Source of the DNA: Glycocaulis sp051859565
Lineage (GTDB): Bacteria > Pseudomonadota > Alphaproteobacteria > Caulobacterales > Maricaulaceae
Assembly (NCBI RefSeq): GCF_051859565.1
Contig: NZ_JBHYFK010000009.1
Span: 6,129 to 70,128 of the forward strand
Reading direction: 5' to 3'
DNA: 64,000 bases
The position numbers were made by a program, and so were the translations under genes. Below, one piece after another: positions 32,411-40,812 of the stretch (positions within the stretch are counted from its first letter, which is position 1; each line of letters opens with the position of its first letter). The notes below the pieces were generated by a model. The model did not search any database and had not been told where the DNA came from. It worked only from the letters and a program-made list of their open reading frames with translations.

Positions 32411-33721
32411 ATGAAACGTCTTGTACTTTCGACCATTCTTTCGTCTGCGGCTGCCTTTGGCGTCGCGCCTGCCTTGCACGCCCAGGCCGGCGATGCAGAG
32501 GCTTCCCCTTTCACGCTCTCCGGTTCGGCGCGCATCCGCTATGAATCGATCAGCGACCTGTTTCGCGCAGGAGCAAACGGCTCTGACCAGATGCTCTCTA
32601 CCCGCGTGCGCATCAAGGGCGAGTATGATGCCGGCCGCGTCGTTTTTGGCGGCGAGTTTCTGGACGCCCGTGCCTGGCTGACCGATAGCGGTTCGGTGAT
32701 CCCTAACGGCAGTGTCAACGCGGCGGAGTTGCTTCAGGCTTATGTGCGCGTGCCCTTCGAGGGCGGTGAGTTTCAGGCCGGACGCTTCGTGATGAATGTC
32801 GGATCCGGCCGTCTGGCGACCGAGCAGGGCTTCCGCAACTCGCCGAACAATTTTGAAGGTGTGCGCGGGCGTTTCACCCCGGCGGAAAACTGGAGCGTCG
32901 AGGCATTTTTCACCGCGCCGGTGCGTATCGCGCCCGGAGACCGTAATGCGCTGGAAAACAACACGGCCCAGCTCGATGAAGCCGAGTGGGGCACCCATTT
33001 CTGGGGTGTTCATGCCACGCGTACCGGCTTGGCCGGCAATCTGCGGGCCGAAGCCTACCTGTTCGGCTTGAATGAAGAAAACGGCGCCGATCTGCTCACT
33101 CCGGGATTCCGGATTTCCAGCCCGCGTGCTGCTGGCACCTACGATTTCGAGGTCGAGCTGATGGGCCAGTTCGGCGAGCAGCCGCAGGGCGCCAACACGC
33201 TGGACGTGCGCGCCTGGTCGGCCTTTGCAGCCCTTGGCTACAGCTTTGACGCGCCATGGCGTCCGCGTCTGTCAGGGCAGCTGGTCTATGTCAGCGGTGA
33301 CAGCAATCCTTCGGACGGGGAGTGGAACCGCTTCAACACGCTGTTCGGCCAACGCCGTGGGGATTATGGCACGACGGGCCTGTCCTTCACCCATTTCCGC
33401 GAAAATCTGATCGCGTTCGGTCCGCGCCTCGACCTGCGTGATGGTCCGGCAGCGATTACCCTGCAGGTGCAGGAATCCTATCTGGCTTCCGACACCGACC
33501 GCTGGCGTGTCGCAAACCTGCGCGATACCACCGGCCAGTCCGGCAGCCGTATCGGTACGCTCGCCGAAGCGCGCATGAGCTACTGGATCCGCCCCGACAG
33601 GCTGCAGATCGAAACGGGCGCCATGGTGCTTTTCCGTGGTGATTTTGCCAAAAACGCGCCTGGCGCGCCGACCGGCGACAACCCGGTCTACGGCTATGTC
33701 ATGCTGAGCGCACCGTTCTAG
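32411..33721 (+). CDS. Outer-membrane porin, Alginate_exp-like family (copy 2)
   Basis: A 436-aa paralogue of the preceding gene with the same landmarks: signal peptide ending HAQA, LSGSARIRYESISDLFRAG, QAGRFVMNVGSGRLATEQGF, NNFEGVRGRF, WNRFNTLFGQRRGDYGTTG and the terminal aromatic YVMLSAPF. GGAG lies seven bases before ATG 32411. A strong terminator follows. The tandem copies differ throughout the loops, suggesting different substrates or conditions rather than a recent duplication. Confidence 0.84.
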   Translation: MKRLVLSTILSSAAAFGVAPALHAQAGDAEASPFTLSGSARIRYESISDLFRAGANGSDQMLSTRVRIKGEYDAGRVVFGGEFLDARAWLTDSGSVIPNGSVNAAELLQAYVRVPFEGGEFQAGRFVMNVGSGRLATEQGFRNSPNNFEGVRGRFTPAENWSVEAFFTAPVRIAPGDRNALENNTAQLDEAEWGTHFWGVHATRTGLAGNLRAEAYLFGLNEENGADLLTPGFRISSPRAAGTYDFEVELMGQFGEQPQGANTLDVRAWSAFAALGYSFDAPWRPRLSGQLVYVSGDSNPSDGEWNRFNTLFGQRRGDYGTTGLSFTHFRENLIAFGPRLDLRDGPAAITLQVQESYLASDTDRWRVANLRDTTGQSGSRIGTLAEARMSYWIRPDRLQIETGAMVLFRGDFAKNAPGAPTGDNPVYGYVMLSAPF

Positions 33722-33746
33722 CCTGATCTTTCTCAGAGTGCGTATC

Positions 33747-33778
33747 AAGGCCCCGTCCCGGTCAGGACGGGGCCTTTT
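33747..33778. terminator. Bidirectional rho-independent terminator
   Basis: AAGGCCCCGTCC, a six-base loop, GGACGGGGCCTT, then TT. It lies between the porin gene and the convergent PepSY gene and can serve both, because both stem ends carry A or T tracts. Confidence 0.9.
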
Positions 33779-33781
33779 CGT

Positions 33782-35104
33782 TCAGCGCTTCCGCTTGCGC
33801 CGCCGGGTGAATGTCAGCCCGGTCAGAGCCAGCGCTATCAGGGCGGCGATGACCGCCATCATCAGCGTGTCACGCACATCGCGGCCCAGCGGGTTGGCGA
33901 ACTGCCATTTGTGAAGCTGGTCAAAGCTGCGCCCCTCCAGTGCCGCAACCGGGCCTGCCTGTCCGGCCTGCGCGAGCAAACCATCTACCGGATCAGCGAA
34001 CACCGGGCCGCCTTGTGTTTCCACCCGCCAGACCGGCAGGCGCTTGCTGGCAAAGCCGTAATCGCCATCGAATCGGGTCTGCAGGGCGGTCACGCTGTTT
34101 GATGGCGCGTCCGCAAGGCGGAGCGCGCGGGCAGCATCATCAAGGGGCAGGTCCGTGCCGTCCCCGGCGAAATAGCGCGCCTCATGGCCCTCTGCCGCGC
34201 GCCAGAGCCCGCCTTCAGTGTCCGCCGTGGCCGCCAGATGGGCAAAGCGCCCTTGCGGTACCTCATCAAGCCTGGTGGGCGCAAACAGGGCGGCGTCGGC
34301 GCGTTCGGCGGCAAATAGCGATGAGTTCACCCAGGCATGGAAAAGCCCCGATACAGGAAAGGCGAGGGCAGGCAGGGCGAGCGCCAGCCCGGCATAGCGG
34401 TGCCATCGGCGCAGCCCCTTTCCCTTTGCGGTAAACGTAAGGCTGATGCCTGCCAGCACCGTGCTGATGAAGATCAGGGTGAGCGCGGTGATGATCAGCA
34501 GGCGTAAGGGCTCGACAGGTTTCAGGAAGGAGAGCGTGTGTACGCTCTGGAAGACACGCAGCATCACCCGGCGTGGCGCATTGGTGACCGCGGCCAGCCG
34601 GTCCGAGCCGGTATCGACATAGATGGTAAGCCGGTCTGACGTGTCGAACATCACCGCCGTGACCGGCAGGAGCCGGTTGATGGCCGGATAATCCACGTTG
34701 AAGGCTGTGATCTCCTCCACCTTGAGTACCGGCACATCGGGGAGGGCGGCGTAGTGGCGGGCGAGCGTGATGGCGTGCTCGCGCGCCGCTTCCGGTGCTG
34801 GTTCGCCGGTTGCGGCATTGAGGGCGAGGCGGGGCGTATGCGGATCAGTGCGCACTGACCAGTAGGCGCCGCTAGGCGAGGGCGCCAGCCGGATTTGCCG
34901 AGCCTCGGACGGCATGGCGGCGAGGGTGGAGGGGGCCGAAGCCCCCTCCGTTTCGATTTCCAGCGCGGGCGGCATCTGGATCGCGGCTCGCGGCGCGGTC
35001 CAGCTCATGATGGGATGGAGGAAGCCTGAAAGCCCCCACATCACCACGGCAAGAACCGCGAGTTGCGGCCCCGTCCGGTGCAGCCGCCGGACATCGATCC
35101 TCAT
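33782..35104 (-). CDS. PepSY-associated transmembrane protein (metal-uptake linked)
   Basis: A 440-aa inner-membrane protein with an N-terminal helix (AVLAVVMWGLSGFLHP), a periplasmic PepSY-like region, two central helices (LLIITALTLIFISTVLAG and YAGLALALPALAFPVSGLFHAW), a second periplasmic part and a last helix before RRRKRKR. Histidines next to the helices could hold haem or metal. Such PepSY_TM proteins (PiuB-like) accompany TonB receptors for siderophores or metals and may be reductases. Its start overlaps the TonB receptor stop (ATGA), so it is in the same operon. Confidence 0.78.
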   Translation of the reverse strand: MRIDVRRLHRTGPQLAVLAVVMWGLSGFLHPIMSWTAPRAAIQMPPALEIETEGASAPSTLAAMPSEARQIRLAPSPSGAYWSVRTDPHTPRLALNAATGEPAPEAAREHAITLARHYAALPDVPVLKVEEITAFNVDYPAINRLLPVTAVMFDTSDRLTIYVDTGSDRLAAVTNAPRRVMLRVFQSVHTLSFLKPVEPLRLLIITALTLIFISTVLAGISLTFTAKGKGLRRWHRYAGLALALPALAFPVSGLFHAWVNSSLFAAERADAALFAPTRLDEVPQGRFAHLAATADTEGGLWRAAEGHEARYFAGDGTDLPLDDAARALRLADAPSNSVTALQTRFDGDYGFASKRLPVWRVETQGGPVFADPVDGLLAQAGQAGPVAALEGRSFDQLHKWQFANPLGRDVRDTLMMAVIAALIALALTGLTFTRRRKRKR

Positions 35105-37158
35105 TGCCCGCCCCCGAAGGCCAGCGTCACGCCCGCATAGACGGCGCGGGTTTCGCCGGGGGTAAACCGGGTAGGGTTGGCCGTAGCGGCATTGGCCACG
35201 GTGGAGACCGCTGACACATAGGCTTCGTCAGTCAGATTGCGGCCCTCGACATAGAAGCCGAGGCGGTCATTCACACCATAACGCGCCGAAAGGCCGACCA
35301 GCGTGTAACCGGGGAGCTTTTCCGAGTTCATGTAGTCGGTGAAGCCATCCCCGCTCTGCCAGGTAAGGCTGGGCGCAATCTCGAACGGCCCGATGCCGTA
35401 GCGCAGTTCTGCCACCAGACGGTGACGGCCCACGCCCGGCAGGCGGTTATCGCCATAGGTCGTATCGCCGTCGAAACGGAAATCGCCATAGGTGTAGGCC
35501 AGACGCGTGCGCCACGTTCCTGCTTCACCCTCATGCAGCAGGGCTTCAGCGCCGAGTTCGAAGCCGGTACGTACCGTGTCATCGGCGTTGAAGATCGCCG
35601 CCGGAATGCCGGGCACGATCGTGAAGGCGGTGAACTCGTTATCCAGAGGGATGCGGTAGAGCGCGGCCTCGAAGCGGAAACGCTCATAAGCGCCCCTCAG
35701 GCCGATCTCGTAGCTCGTGCCTTCCATCGCGCGGATAGGCGTAAAGCCGCCCACGCCGCCCTGTGTCACGTCGGAGAAGGTGGGCGGCTCGAAGATCTGG
35801 CTGATATTGGCAAACCCGGTCAGCGCGTCATCAAAGCGGTAGAGCGCGCCGATGCGGGCCGTGACGCTGGAGAAGCTGACATCCCCGTCTGCCGCCGGGT
35901 TGATCCGGTCCTCGACTTCGCGCCGCGTGGAATTGTTCACCAGCCCCGCCAGCAGGTCGAAACGCTCAGTCACGCCCACGCGGGCATCGATAAACGCGTT
36001 CGCGCCTGAGCCCTTCTGGCGTGCGTTACCAATCTGGAAGCCGGGCGTGCCGCCATTATTGAGGAACACGCGTGCGTCCGTTTCACCGCGCCGCAGATCG
36101 CCGCCAAGCGTGAACTCCACCGGCAGGCCGGCCAGCTCGGCCTCATGGCTCCAGCGGGCAAACAGACGGTAATCCTCCATGTCCTGATCGACGATGACCG
36201 GAACCGGGTGCCAGAGCGTGCGCGTGGTCGCGCTGCCGCCGATGGAGAGGCGGCCCGCACCTGTATCAAAATGGGACACCGTCCAGCCGCGCCAGGCGTT
36301 CAGGTCACGGCCATAGCGCAACGCGATGGCGGCAGGATCCTGCTGGCGCGGATCAGCCCGCAGCTGGGCCAGCGTCAGATTGCCCGGCATCTCCTGATTG
36401 ATGTCGCTGCCGAGCACGCCAAAGCGCGTTTCCACCTGATCGTTCCAGCGCCAGCCGAGATCGGCATAGATGCGGCCATTGGACTGGTTTGCGTTGGGAC
36501 GGAAGCCGTCCTGACGCTGCCAGGTAGCGGCGAGGGCATAGTCCAGATTGCCGTGCGTGCCGCTGGTGCGGCCATGGGTGCGCGTCGTGCCGAACGAGCC
36601 GGCTTCCAGCCGGACACCCGACTGGTTGTTCAGCGAGGCCGCGCTTAGCCCCTCAATCTCGATAGACCCGCCCAGCATGGTGGAGCCGGTGCGGAAACCG
36701 TTGGCGCCGCGATTGACCGCCATGTGGGAAACGAAAAGCGGATCAAGCTCCTGATAATCGCCAAACCCGTCGGCGTTATTGATCGGTACGCCGTTGAAGA
36801 TCAGCTCCACACCGCGCAGGTGCATATTGTTGGCAAGACCCGAACCGCGCACGGACAGGCGCGAATCCTCGCCGAACTTGGGCTGGGCCACCACACCGGC
36901 GGTAAAGGCCAGCGTATCCGCGAACCCGATCGCGTAGCGCGTGGCGAAGCTTTCCGCGTCGATGATGGAGATATTGCCGGGCTGGCGCGCCGCTTCGGCT
37001 GCCGCTTCTTCAGCAGGCGCGGACAAGCGGTAGCCAGTGACGACAACGCGGTCCTGAAGTTCGCCGGCTTCGGCGATATCGGCAAGGGCAGGGGCAGACA
37101 GGCCGGCAGCGGCCAGCAGAACGAACCCGGCAGTGCGGGCATGGTATTGGGTTTTCAT
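35101..37158 (-). CDS. TonB-dependent outer-membrane receptor
   Basis: A 685-aa receptor with a signal peptide (FVLLAAAGLSAPALA), a TonB-box-like DRVVVTGYR near residue 35, a plug domain (SVRGSGLANNMHLRG, then GSTMLGGSIEIEG) and a 22-strand-type barrel. It is in the FecA-like (TonB-siderophore/metal) group. The C terminus ends in AFGGGQ, three residues after the usual aromatic position. It sits between a DUF2946 protein and a PepSY membrane protein, a combination typical of copper or iron uptake. The ligand cannot be named from sequence. Confidence 0.9.
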   Translation of the reverse strand: MKTQYHARTAGFVLLAAAGLSAPALADIAEAGELQDRVVVTGYRLSAPAEEAAAEAARQPGNISIIDAESFATRYAIGFADTLAFTAGVVAQPKFGEDSRLSVRGSGLANNMHLRGVELIFNGVPINNADGFGDYQELDPLFVSHMAVNRGANGFRTGSTMLGGSIEIEGLSAASLNNQSGVRLEAGSFGTTRTHGRTSGTHGNLDYALAATWQRQDGFRPNANQSNGRIYADLGWRWNDQVETRFGVLGSDINQEMPGNLTLAQLRADPRQQDPAAIALRYGRDLNAWRGWTVSHFDTGAGRLSIGGSATTRTLWHPVPVIVDQDMEDYRLFARWSHEAELAGLPVEFTLGGDLRRGETDARVFLNNGGTPGFQIGNARQKGSGANAFIDARVGVTERFDLLAGLVNNSTRREVEDRINPAADGDVSFSSVTARIGALYRFDDALTGFANISQIFEPPTFSDVTQGGVGGFTPIRAMEGTSYEIGLRGAYERFRFEAALYRIPLDNEFTAFTIVPGIPAAIFNADDTVRTGFELGAEALLHEGEAGTWRTRLAYTYGDFRFDGDTTYGDNRLPGVGRHRLVAELRYGIGPFEIAPSLTWQSGDGFTDYMNSEKLPGYTLVGLSARYGVNDRLGFYVEGRNLTDEAYVSAVSTVANAATANPTRFTPGETRAVYAGVTLAFGGGQ

Positions 37159-37226
37159 TGGGGTGTCCCCGAAAGCAGATGCTTGAACAGTGGCCCGCAG
37201 CCCCGTTCAGCGTCATGCCGAGGGGG

Positions 37227-37646
37227 TCAGGCCGTTTGGAGGTCTGTCAGGCTGTTTGAGGGTGGTCCGCGCTGGCCGGGCAGGGCGATATGACCGGATG
37301 CGGATTTGCCTGCTTCTGGCGCGTACAGACGGTGAAGCGGCAGGGTGTGGCTCAGCCAGGCCGGGCTGTCGGGCATGACCGCAATGGCGGCAAGTCCGGC
37401 AAAGGCGCACGGTGCCTCAGGGGTAATGGGATCTGCGCTATCGGGCGATACGGCCTTGCCGTCGGCATCAAGGACCAGTTCGCGCATGCCCTCGGATGTA
37501 CAGATGACAAGGGTGAACTGCCCGTCAGCGCCTGCCTGCGGCATCCACCCCGATGGCACCAGGCCACTCATGCACGCCGCGACAAGCGCGAGCGTGGCCA
37601 TGATCTGGCGAAGGCTGGAAAGCCGGGAGGGGCGGGCGTTCAACAT
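37227..37646 (-). CDS. DUF2946-like exported protein
   Basis: A 139-aa protein with an N-terminal signal or anchor helix (IMATLALVAACMSGLVP) followed by the DUF2946 landmarks LVICTSEGMRELVLDADG and a second cysteine in PEAPCAFAG. Many family members lie next to TonB receptors for copper, and here the receptor gene follows 68 nt downstream. I take MLNARPSRL (ATG 37646) as start because the longer frame overlaps a terminator. A metal-linked role is inferred from context. Confidence 0.65.
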   Translation of the reverse strand: MLNARPSRLSSLRQIMATLALVAACMSGLVPSGWMPQAGADGQFTLVICTSEGMRELVLDADGKAVSPDSADPITPEAPCAFAGLAAIAVMPDSPAWLSHTLPLHRLYAPEAGKSASGHIALPGQRGPPSNSLTDLQTA

Positions 37647-37714
37647 GGGTTGATCTGCTAATGCCGGTTTCTGATGCGTGCAACATCGCGAAGCTGCGGC
37701 GAAACGCGCAAACA

Positions 37715-37744
37715 AAAACGCCGCCAGTTGCCCGGCGGCGTTTT
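37715..37744. terminator. Rho-independent terminator downstream of hup
   Basis: AAAACGCCGCC, an eight-base loop, GGCGGCGTTTT: an 11-bp perfect stem with A and T tracts, 50 nt after the HU stop on the minus strand. Confidence 0.88.
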
Positions 37745-37793
37745 CGCGAAGGGGTGTCGCCCGTCCCGTCCGGGGCGGGAAACGGAAAATCCC

Positions 37794-38060
37794 TTAGATG
37801 TCTTTCAGCGCAGACGCCGGGCGGAACGCCAGCGAGGTCTTGGCTTTGGACTTCATTTTTTCGCCCGTACGCGGGTTGCGGACTTCACGCGCTTCGCGGT
37901 GCTTGGCGTGGAAGGTGCCGAAACCGGCGAGCTGAACCGTGTCGCCTTTCTTGGCAGAGGCAACGATGGCATCGACGAAGGTGTCGATGGCGTCGCCGGC
38001 CTGGGCGCGGGTGATGCCAGCCTTGTCGGAGATGGCTTTGGCGAGTTCTGCTTTGTTCAT
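37794..38060 (-). CDS. hup: HU-family nucleoid DNA-binding protein
   Basis: An 88-aa histone-like protein that bends and compacts DNA. It begins MNKAELAKAISDKAGITRAQ and has VQLAGFGTFHAKHREAREVRNPRTGEKM-type core (the GFGTF turn and the RNPRTG arm tip whose proline intercalates in DNA). The length is standard. AGGG lies nine bases upstream of the ATG. It is monocistronic with its own terminator. Confidence 0.95.
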   Translation of the reverse strand: MNKAELAKAISDKAGITRAQAGDAIDTFVDAIVASAKKGDTVQLAGFGTFHAKHREAREVRNPRTGEKMKSKAKTSLAFRPASALKDI

Positions 38061-38122
38061 GAGGGTTCCCCCCGGTTGTTTGACGCCTCGCCAGCCGCAA
38101 GCGGCAGGGTTGGCCGTTCATT

Positions 38123-38217
38123 GGACGGATGAATCAATCGCGATTCTCATAAGGCATAGCAAGGAAATACAGGGGAGTCGGCAGGTTTTACGCAGGCATC
38201 TGCCATTCATCCGATCC
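38123..38217. repeat. Spaced inverted repeat upstream of hup
   Basis: GGACGGATGAAT (38123-38134) and ATTCATCCGATCC (38205-38217) are inverted copies differing by one inserted base, about 70 nt apart, within the hup promoter region (38061-38269). They may be a pair of operator sites or a loop-forming element. Confidence 0.35.
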
Positions 38218-38269
38218 ATATGGTAAACAAAAGCTTGAAATCTGGCCCGGTGTTTGCGCTACGGAAAGC

Positions 38270-38467
38270 ATGGAACCCAAACGCGCCCCATTATTGAACA
38301 TCGTCGCCGCGACCGGCCTGGCTGTCAGCGTGGCTGTGCTGAGCTATGCGGGGTTTGAAGCCCTGTTCTCCAGCCCCACCCTGTCGGCCCTGACGGGCGC
38401 GGTTGTGGGCGGTTTCGTTCTGGGACGCTTATTGCGTCAGCGCCGGGACACGGCTCACCGCGCGTAA
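38270..38467 (+). CDS. Small two-helix membrane protein, unknown function
   Basis: A 65-aa protein with two hydrophobic segments (LLNIVAATGLAVSVAVLSYAG and LSALTGAVVGGFVLGRLL) and a basic end RQRRDTAHRA. GGAAAG precedes the ATG. It converges with, and overlaps by 13 nt, the thioesterase gene. I do not recognise the family. Confidence 0.55.
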   Translation: MEPKRAPLLNIVAATGLAVSVAVLSYAGFEALFSSPTLSALTGAVVGGFVLGRLLRQRRDTAHRA

Positions 38468-38871
38468 AGCACCATCTGCGTACAGCGGAAGAGGGCGAGC
38501 ACCTTCCCATCGGCTTCCCGCCGGGCGGTAGCATCCCAGACCTGTGTTGTGCGGCCGAGATGCACCGGCTTTGCCTCGCCCAGCACCCGGCCATCGCGGG
38601 CTGTGCCCATAAAGTTCGATTTCAGCTCCACCGTGGTGAAGCTGATCGCGCCTTCGGGCAGATTGGCCATGGCCCCATAACCGCATAGGGAGTCCAGCAG
38701 CGCCATGATGCTGGCAGCATGCAGGAAGCCGTTGGGCGCCAGCAATTCCTCGCGCACATCTATATAGCCTTCGACGCGCGCGGGATCGCCATTGGTAATG
38801 ACCAGACCCACGAGGCCGGGCAGCTTACCGGCGCTGACGGCATTGATGGCGTCGAGATCTGACGTGTTCAC
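38455..38871 (-). CDS. PaaI-type hotdog-fold thioesterase
   Basis: A 138-aa protein with the PaaI/YbgC hotdog pattern: APNGFLHAASIMALLDSLCGYGA (helix with the catalytic Asn and Asp), then VELKSNFMGTARDGRVLGEAK and HLGRTTQVWDATARRE. It hydrolyses an acyl-CoA of unknown type. It begins with a GTG that overlaps the upstream reductase stop (GTGA), so the two are coupled. Confidence 0.85.
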   Translation of the reverse strand: MNTSDLDAINAVSAGKLPGLVGLVITNGDPARVEGYIDVREELLAPNGFLHAASIMALLDSLCGYGAMANLPEGAISFTTVELKSNFMGTARDGRVLGEAKPVHLGRTTQVWDATARREADGKVLALFRCTQMVLYAR

Positions 38872-39863
38872 ACTTTCACCAGCATCTTGCCGAGATTGGC
38901 GCCTGTGAACAGGCCGGTGAACGCCTCGGGCATCTTTTCAATCCCCTCATAGACGGTTTCGCGGCTCTTCACCTTGCCGCTCATCATCCAGCTGGAGAGA
39001 TCCTTGATGAACTCACCCTGCAGGTCGAAATGCTCGGTCACGATAAAGCCGCGCATCATCAGCGACTTCGTGACGATATTGGTCATGTTGTGCGGGCCGG
39101 GCGAGGGCGTCTCGTCATTATAGCGCGAGATCATGCCGCAGGCGGCGATGCGCCCGAACTGCTTGAGCACGTCGAGAGCGGCCACCAGATGATCGCCGCC
39201 GACATTCTCGAAATAGGCGTCCACGCCTTCAGGGGCCACCTCCTTGATGGCTTTGCGCAGGTCAGGCACGTCCTTGTAGTCGATCGCGGCGTCGGCCCCG
39301 ATCTCCAGGCAGAAATCGGTCTTGGCCTTGCCGCCGGCGGTCGCGATGACGCGCGCGCCCATGGCCTTGGCAAACTGGATACCGGCAGAACCCACCGCGC
39401 CTGCGCCCGCGCTCATCCACAAGGTTTCACCTTCTTTCAGGCCGATAATGCGCTTCAGGCCCGCATAGGCCGTCAGGCCTGTAAGGCCGGCAATGCCCAG
39501 ATAGGCGTGGGCGGGCAGAAGGTTTGCATCCACCTTCATCAGGCCCTTGGCGGGTGCCACATAAGCTTCGCGCCAGCCGAGCATGCTCATCACGTAGTCG
39601 CCCTCTTTCAGGGCGTCGGAGCGTGACTTGATGACCTTGCCGACCGCGCCGCCTTCCATGGGCTTACCGGGCATGAACGGGTCGATATAGGTCTTCAGGC
39701 CCGCCATGCGCGGGCGCATGTAAGGATCGACCGAGAGCCATTCATTCGCCACCAGCACCTCGCCCTCGGCCGGCTCAGGCAGGTCCACCTCCGCCAGCGT
39801 GAAGTATTCGGGCTTCACCGCACCGGTGAAGTGACGAACGAGATGGATTTCACGAGATTTCAT
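38868..39863 (-). CDS. NADP-dependent oxidoreductase, CurA/leukotriene-B4-dehydrogenase type
   Basis: A 331-aa zinc-free medium-chain reductase that reduces alkenal or alkenone double bonds. Landmarks are LSVDPYMRPRM, GGAVGKVIKSRSD, GLTGLTAYAGLKRI, the cofactor loop SAGAGAVGSAGIQFAKAMGARV and YFENVGGDHL. Similarity starts at MKSREIHLV, so I use ATG 39863 rather than the longer frame, whose start lies in the preceding gene. It lies between a membrane protein (4 nt upstream) and the thioesterase in one operon. Confidence 0.9.
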   Translation of the reverse strand: MKSREIHLVRHFTGAVKPEYFTLAEVDLPEPAEGEVLVANEWLSVDPYMRPRMAGLKTYIDPFMPGKPMEGGAVGKVIKSRSDALKEGDYVMSMLGWREAYVAPAKGLMKVDANLLPAHAYLGIAGLTGLTAYAGLKRIIGLKEGETLWMSAGAGAVGSAGIQFAKAMGARVIATAGGKAKTDFCLEIGADAAIDYKDVPDLRKAIKEVAPEGVDAYFENVGGDHLVAALDVLKQFGRIAACGMISRYNDETPSPGPHNMTNIVTKSLMMRGFIVTEHFDLQGEFIKDLSSWMMSGKVKSRETVYEGIEKMPEAFTGLFTGANLGKMLVKV

Positions 39864-39867
39864 GGAC

Positions 39868-40679
39868 TTACTCTTCAGTTGCGGAAGGGGGTGGAGCTTC
39901 GGCCGGCGCGTCGCCGGAGTCGAGGCTGATGGACATGAGTTCAAGGAAGGAGACATCGTAGCCGAGCTGCAGCACCAGTTCCATACTGGCCATGGTCAGG
40001 GCCATGATCAGCACGGTTGATGGAATGGTGACCAGAAGGCTCGCAATGAGCAGGCCGACCAGGGCCAGCGGGTGCAGACCATACCCGCCAGAGCCGATCC
40101 TGATCAGGGCCACGNNNNNNNNNNNNNNNNNNNNNNNNATGCGAGCTCGCTGAAGATGAGCAGCGGAACCACCAGCAGCGATGCAATCAGCATCGCATTG
40201 TTTGCCGTCAGGTAGCACTGCAGATGGTGCCACCAGCTGACCGATGGCCGGAACAGCTTGATGACCACAAGATAGGGCACCATGCCGGCCACCAGAATGG
40301 GCCAGTTCAGGAGTCCGCCCCAGCGCGATACCGTTGCAGAGACCTCCTCAAACGTGTGTCCACGCTCGGCAAGCGCTGCGCGCACCCTGTCCCAGCCATC
40401 TGCCGCCATCATCGTCTCAAGCGAGAACATGTTGGGCAGGCCGAAAAATGCGATGATCGCGAAGGTCAGCCCCATCAGGCTGAGAAACAGCCGCAGAGGT
40501 GAGAAGTAGGCGTTGGTCCCGTTTAATACATCGCGGGCGATGCGCGGCGTAAACACCAGCGTGTCGATCACCGTGCGGACAATGTTCGGCCCTAGCGGAA
40601 GGCCTGCAACACCGGCGACCGCGCCACGCAGCTCTGACTGCGGCGTTACGGGCCCGGAATCCCTCTCTGAATTGCTCAT
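39868..40679 (-). CDS. Multi-pass membrane protein (Yip1/DUF3667-like), interrupted by an assembly gap
   Basis: An N-terminal half starting MSNSERDSGPVT (ATG 40679, GGGGAG upstream) has FSPLRLFLSLMGLTFAIIAFFG and two further hydrophobic segments. The C-terminal half has HPLALVGLLIASLLVTIPS and VLIMALTMASMELVLQ and ends SATEE. A run of 24 N (40115-40138) splits them, and the two halves are in different frames when 24 bases are assumed, so the true gap is not 24 nt or there is an error nearby. The whole looks like a four- to six-helix Yip1-type protein of about 270 residues. Function unknown; it is first in the operon with the CurA-like gene. Confidence 0.65.
40115..40138. other. Assembly gap (24 N)
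   Basis: Twenty-four undetermined bases inside the membrane protein gene. The reading frame does not continue across a gap of exactly this size. Confidence 0.99.
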
Positions 40680-40812
40680 TCGTGCTCTCCCCGCCCTGTT
40701 GCGCGTCATGCTAGGGGCGCTTTGCGGCAGCGGAAACAGGAAAATCCCGCGCCGGGGCGAATTGTGAACTTCCCCTTTGTCAGCTTCGCCGCAACGTGCA
40801 ATCTCCGCCTCC

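Noticed and set aside
33747..33778. Small RNA gene at the strong hairpin
   Set aside because: Position between two convergent genes explains it as a shared terminator.
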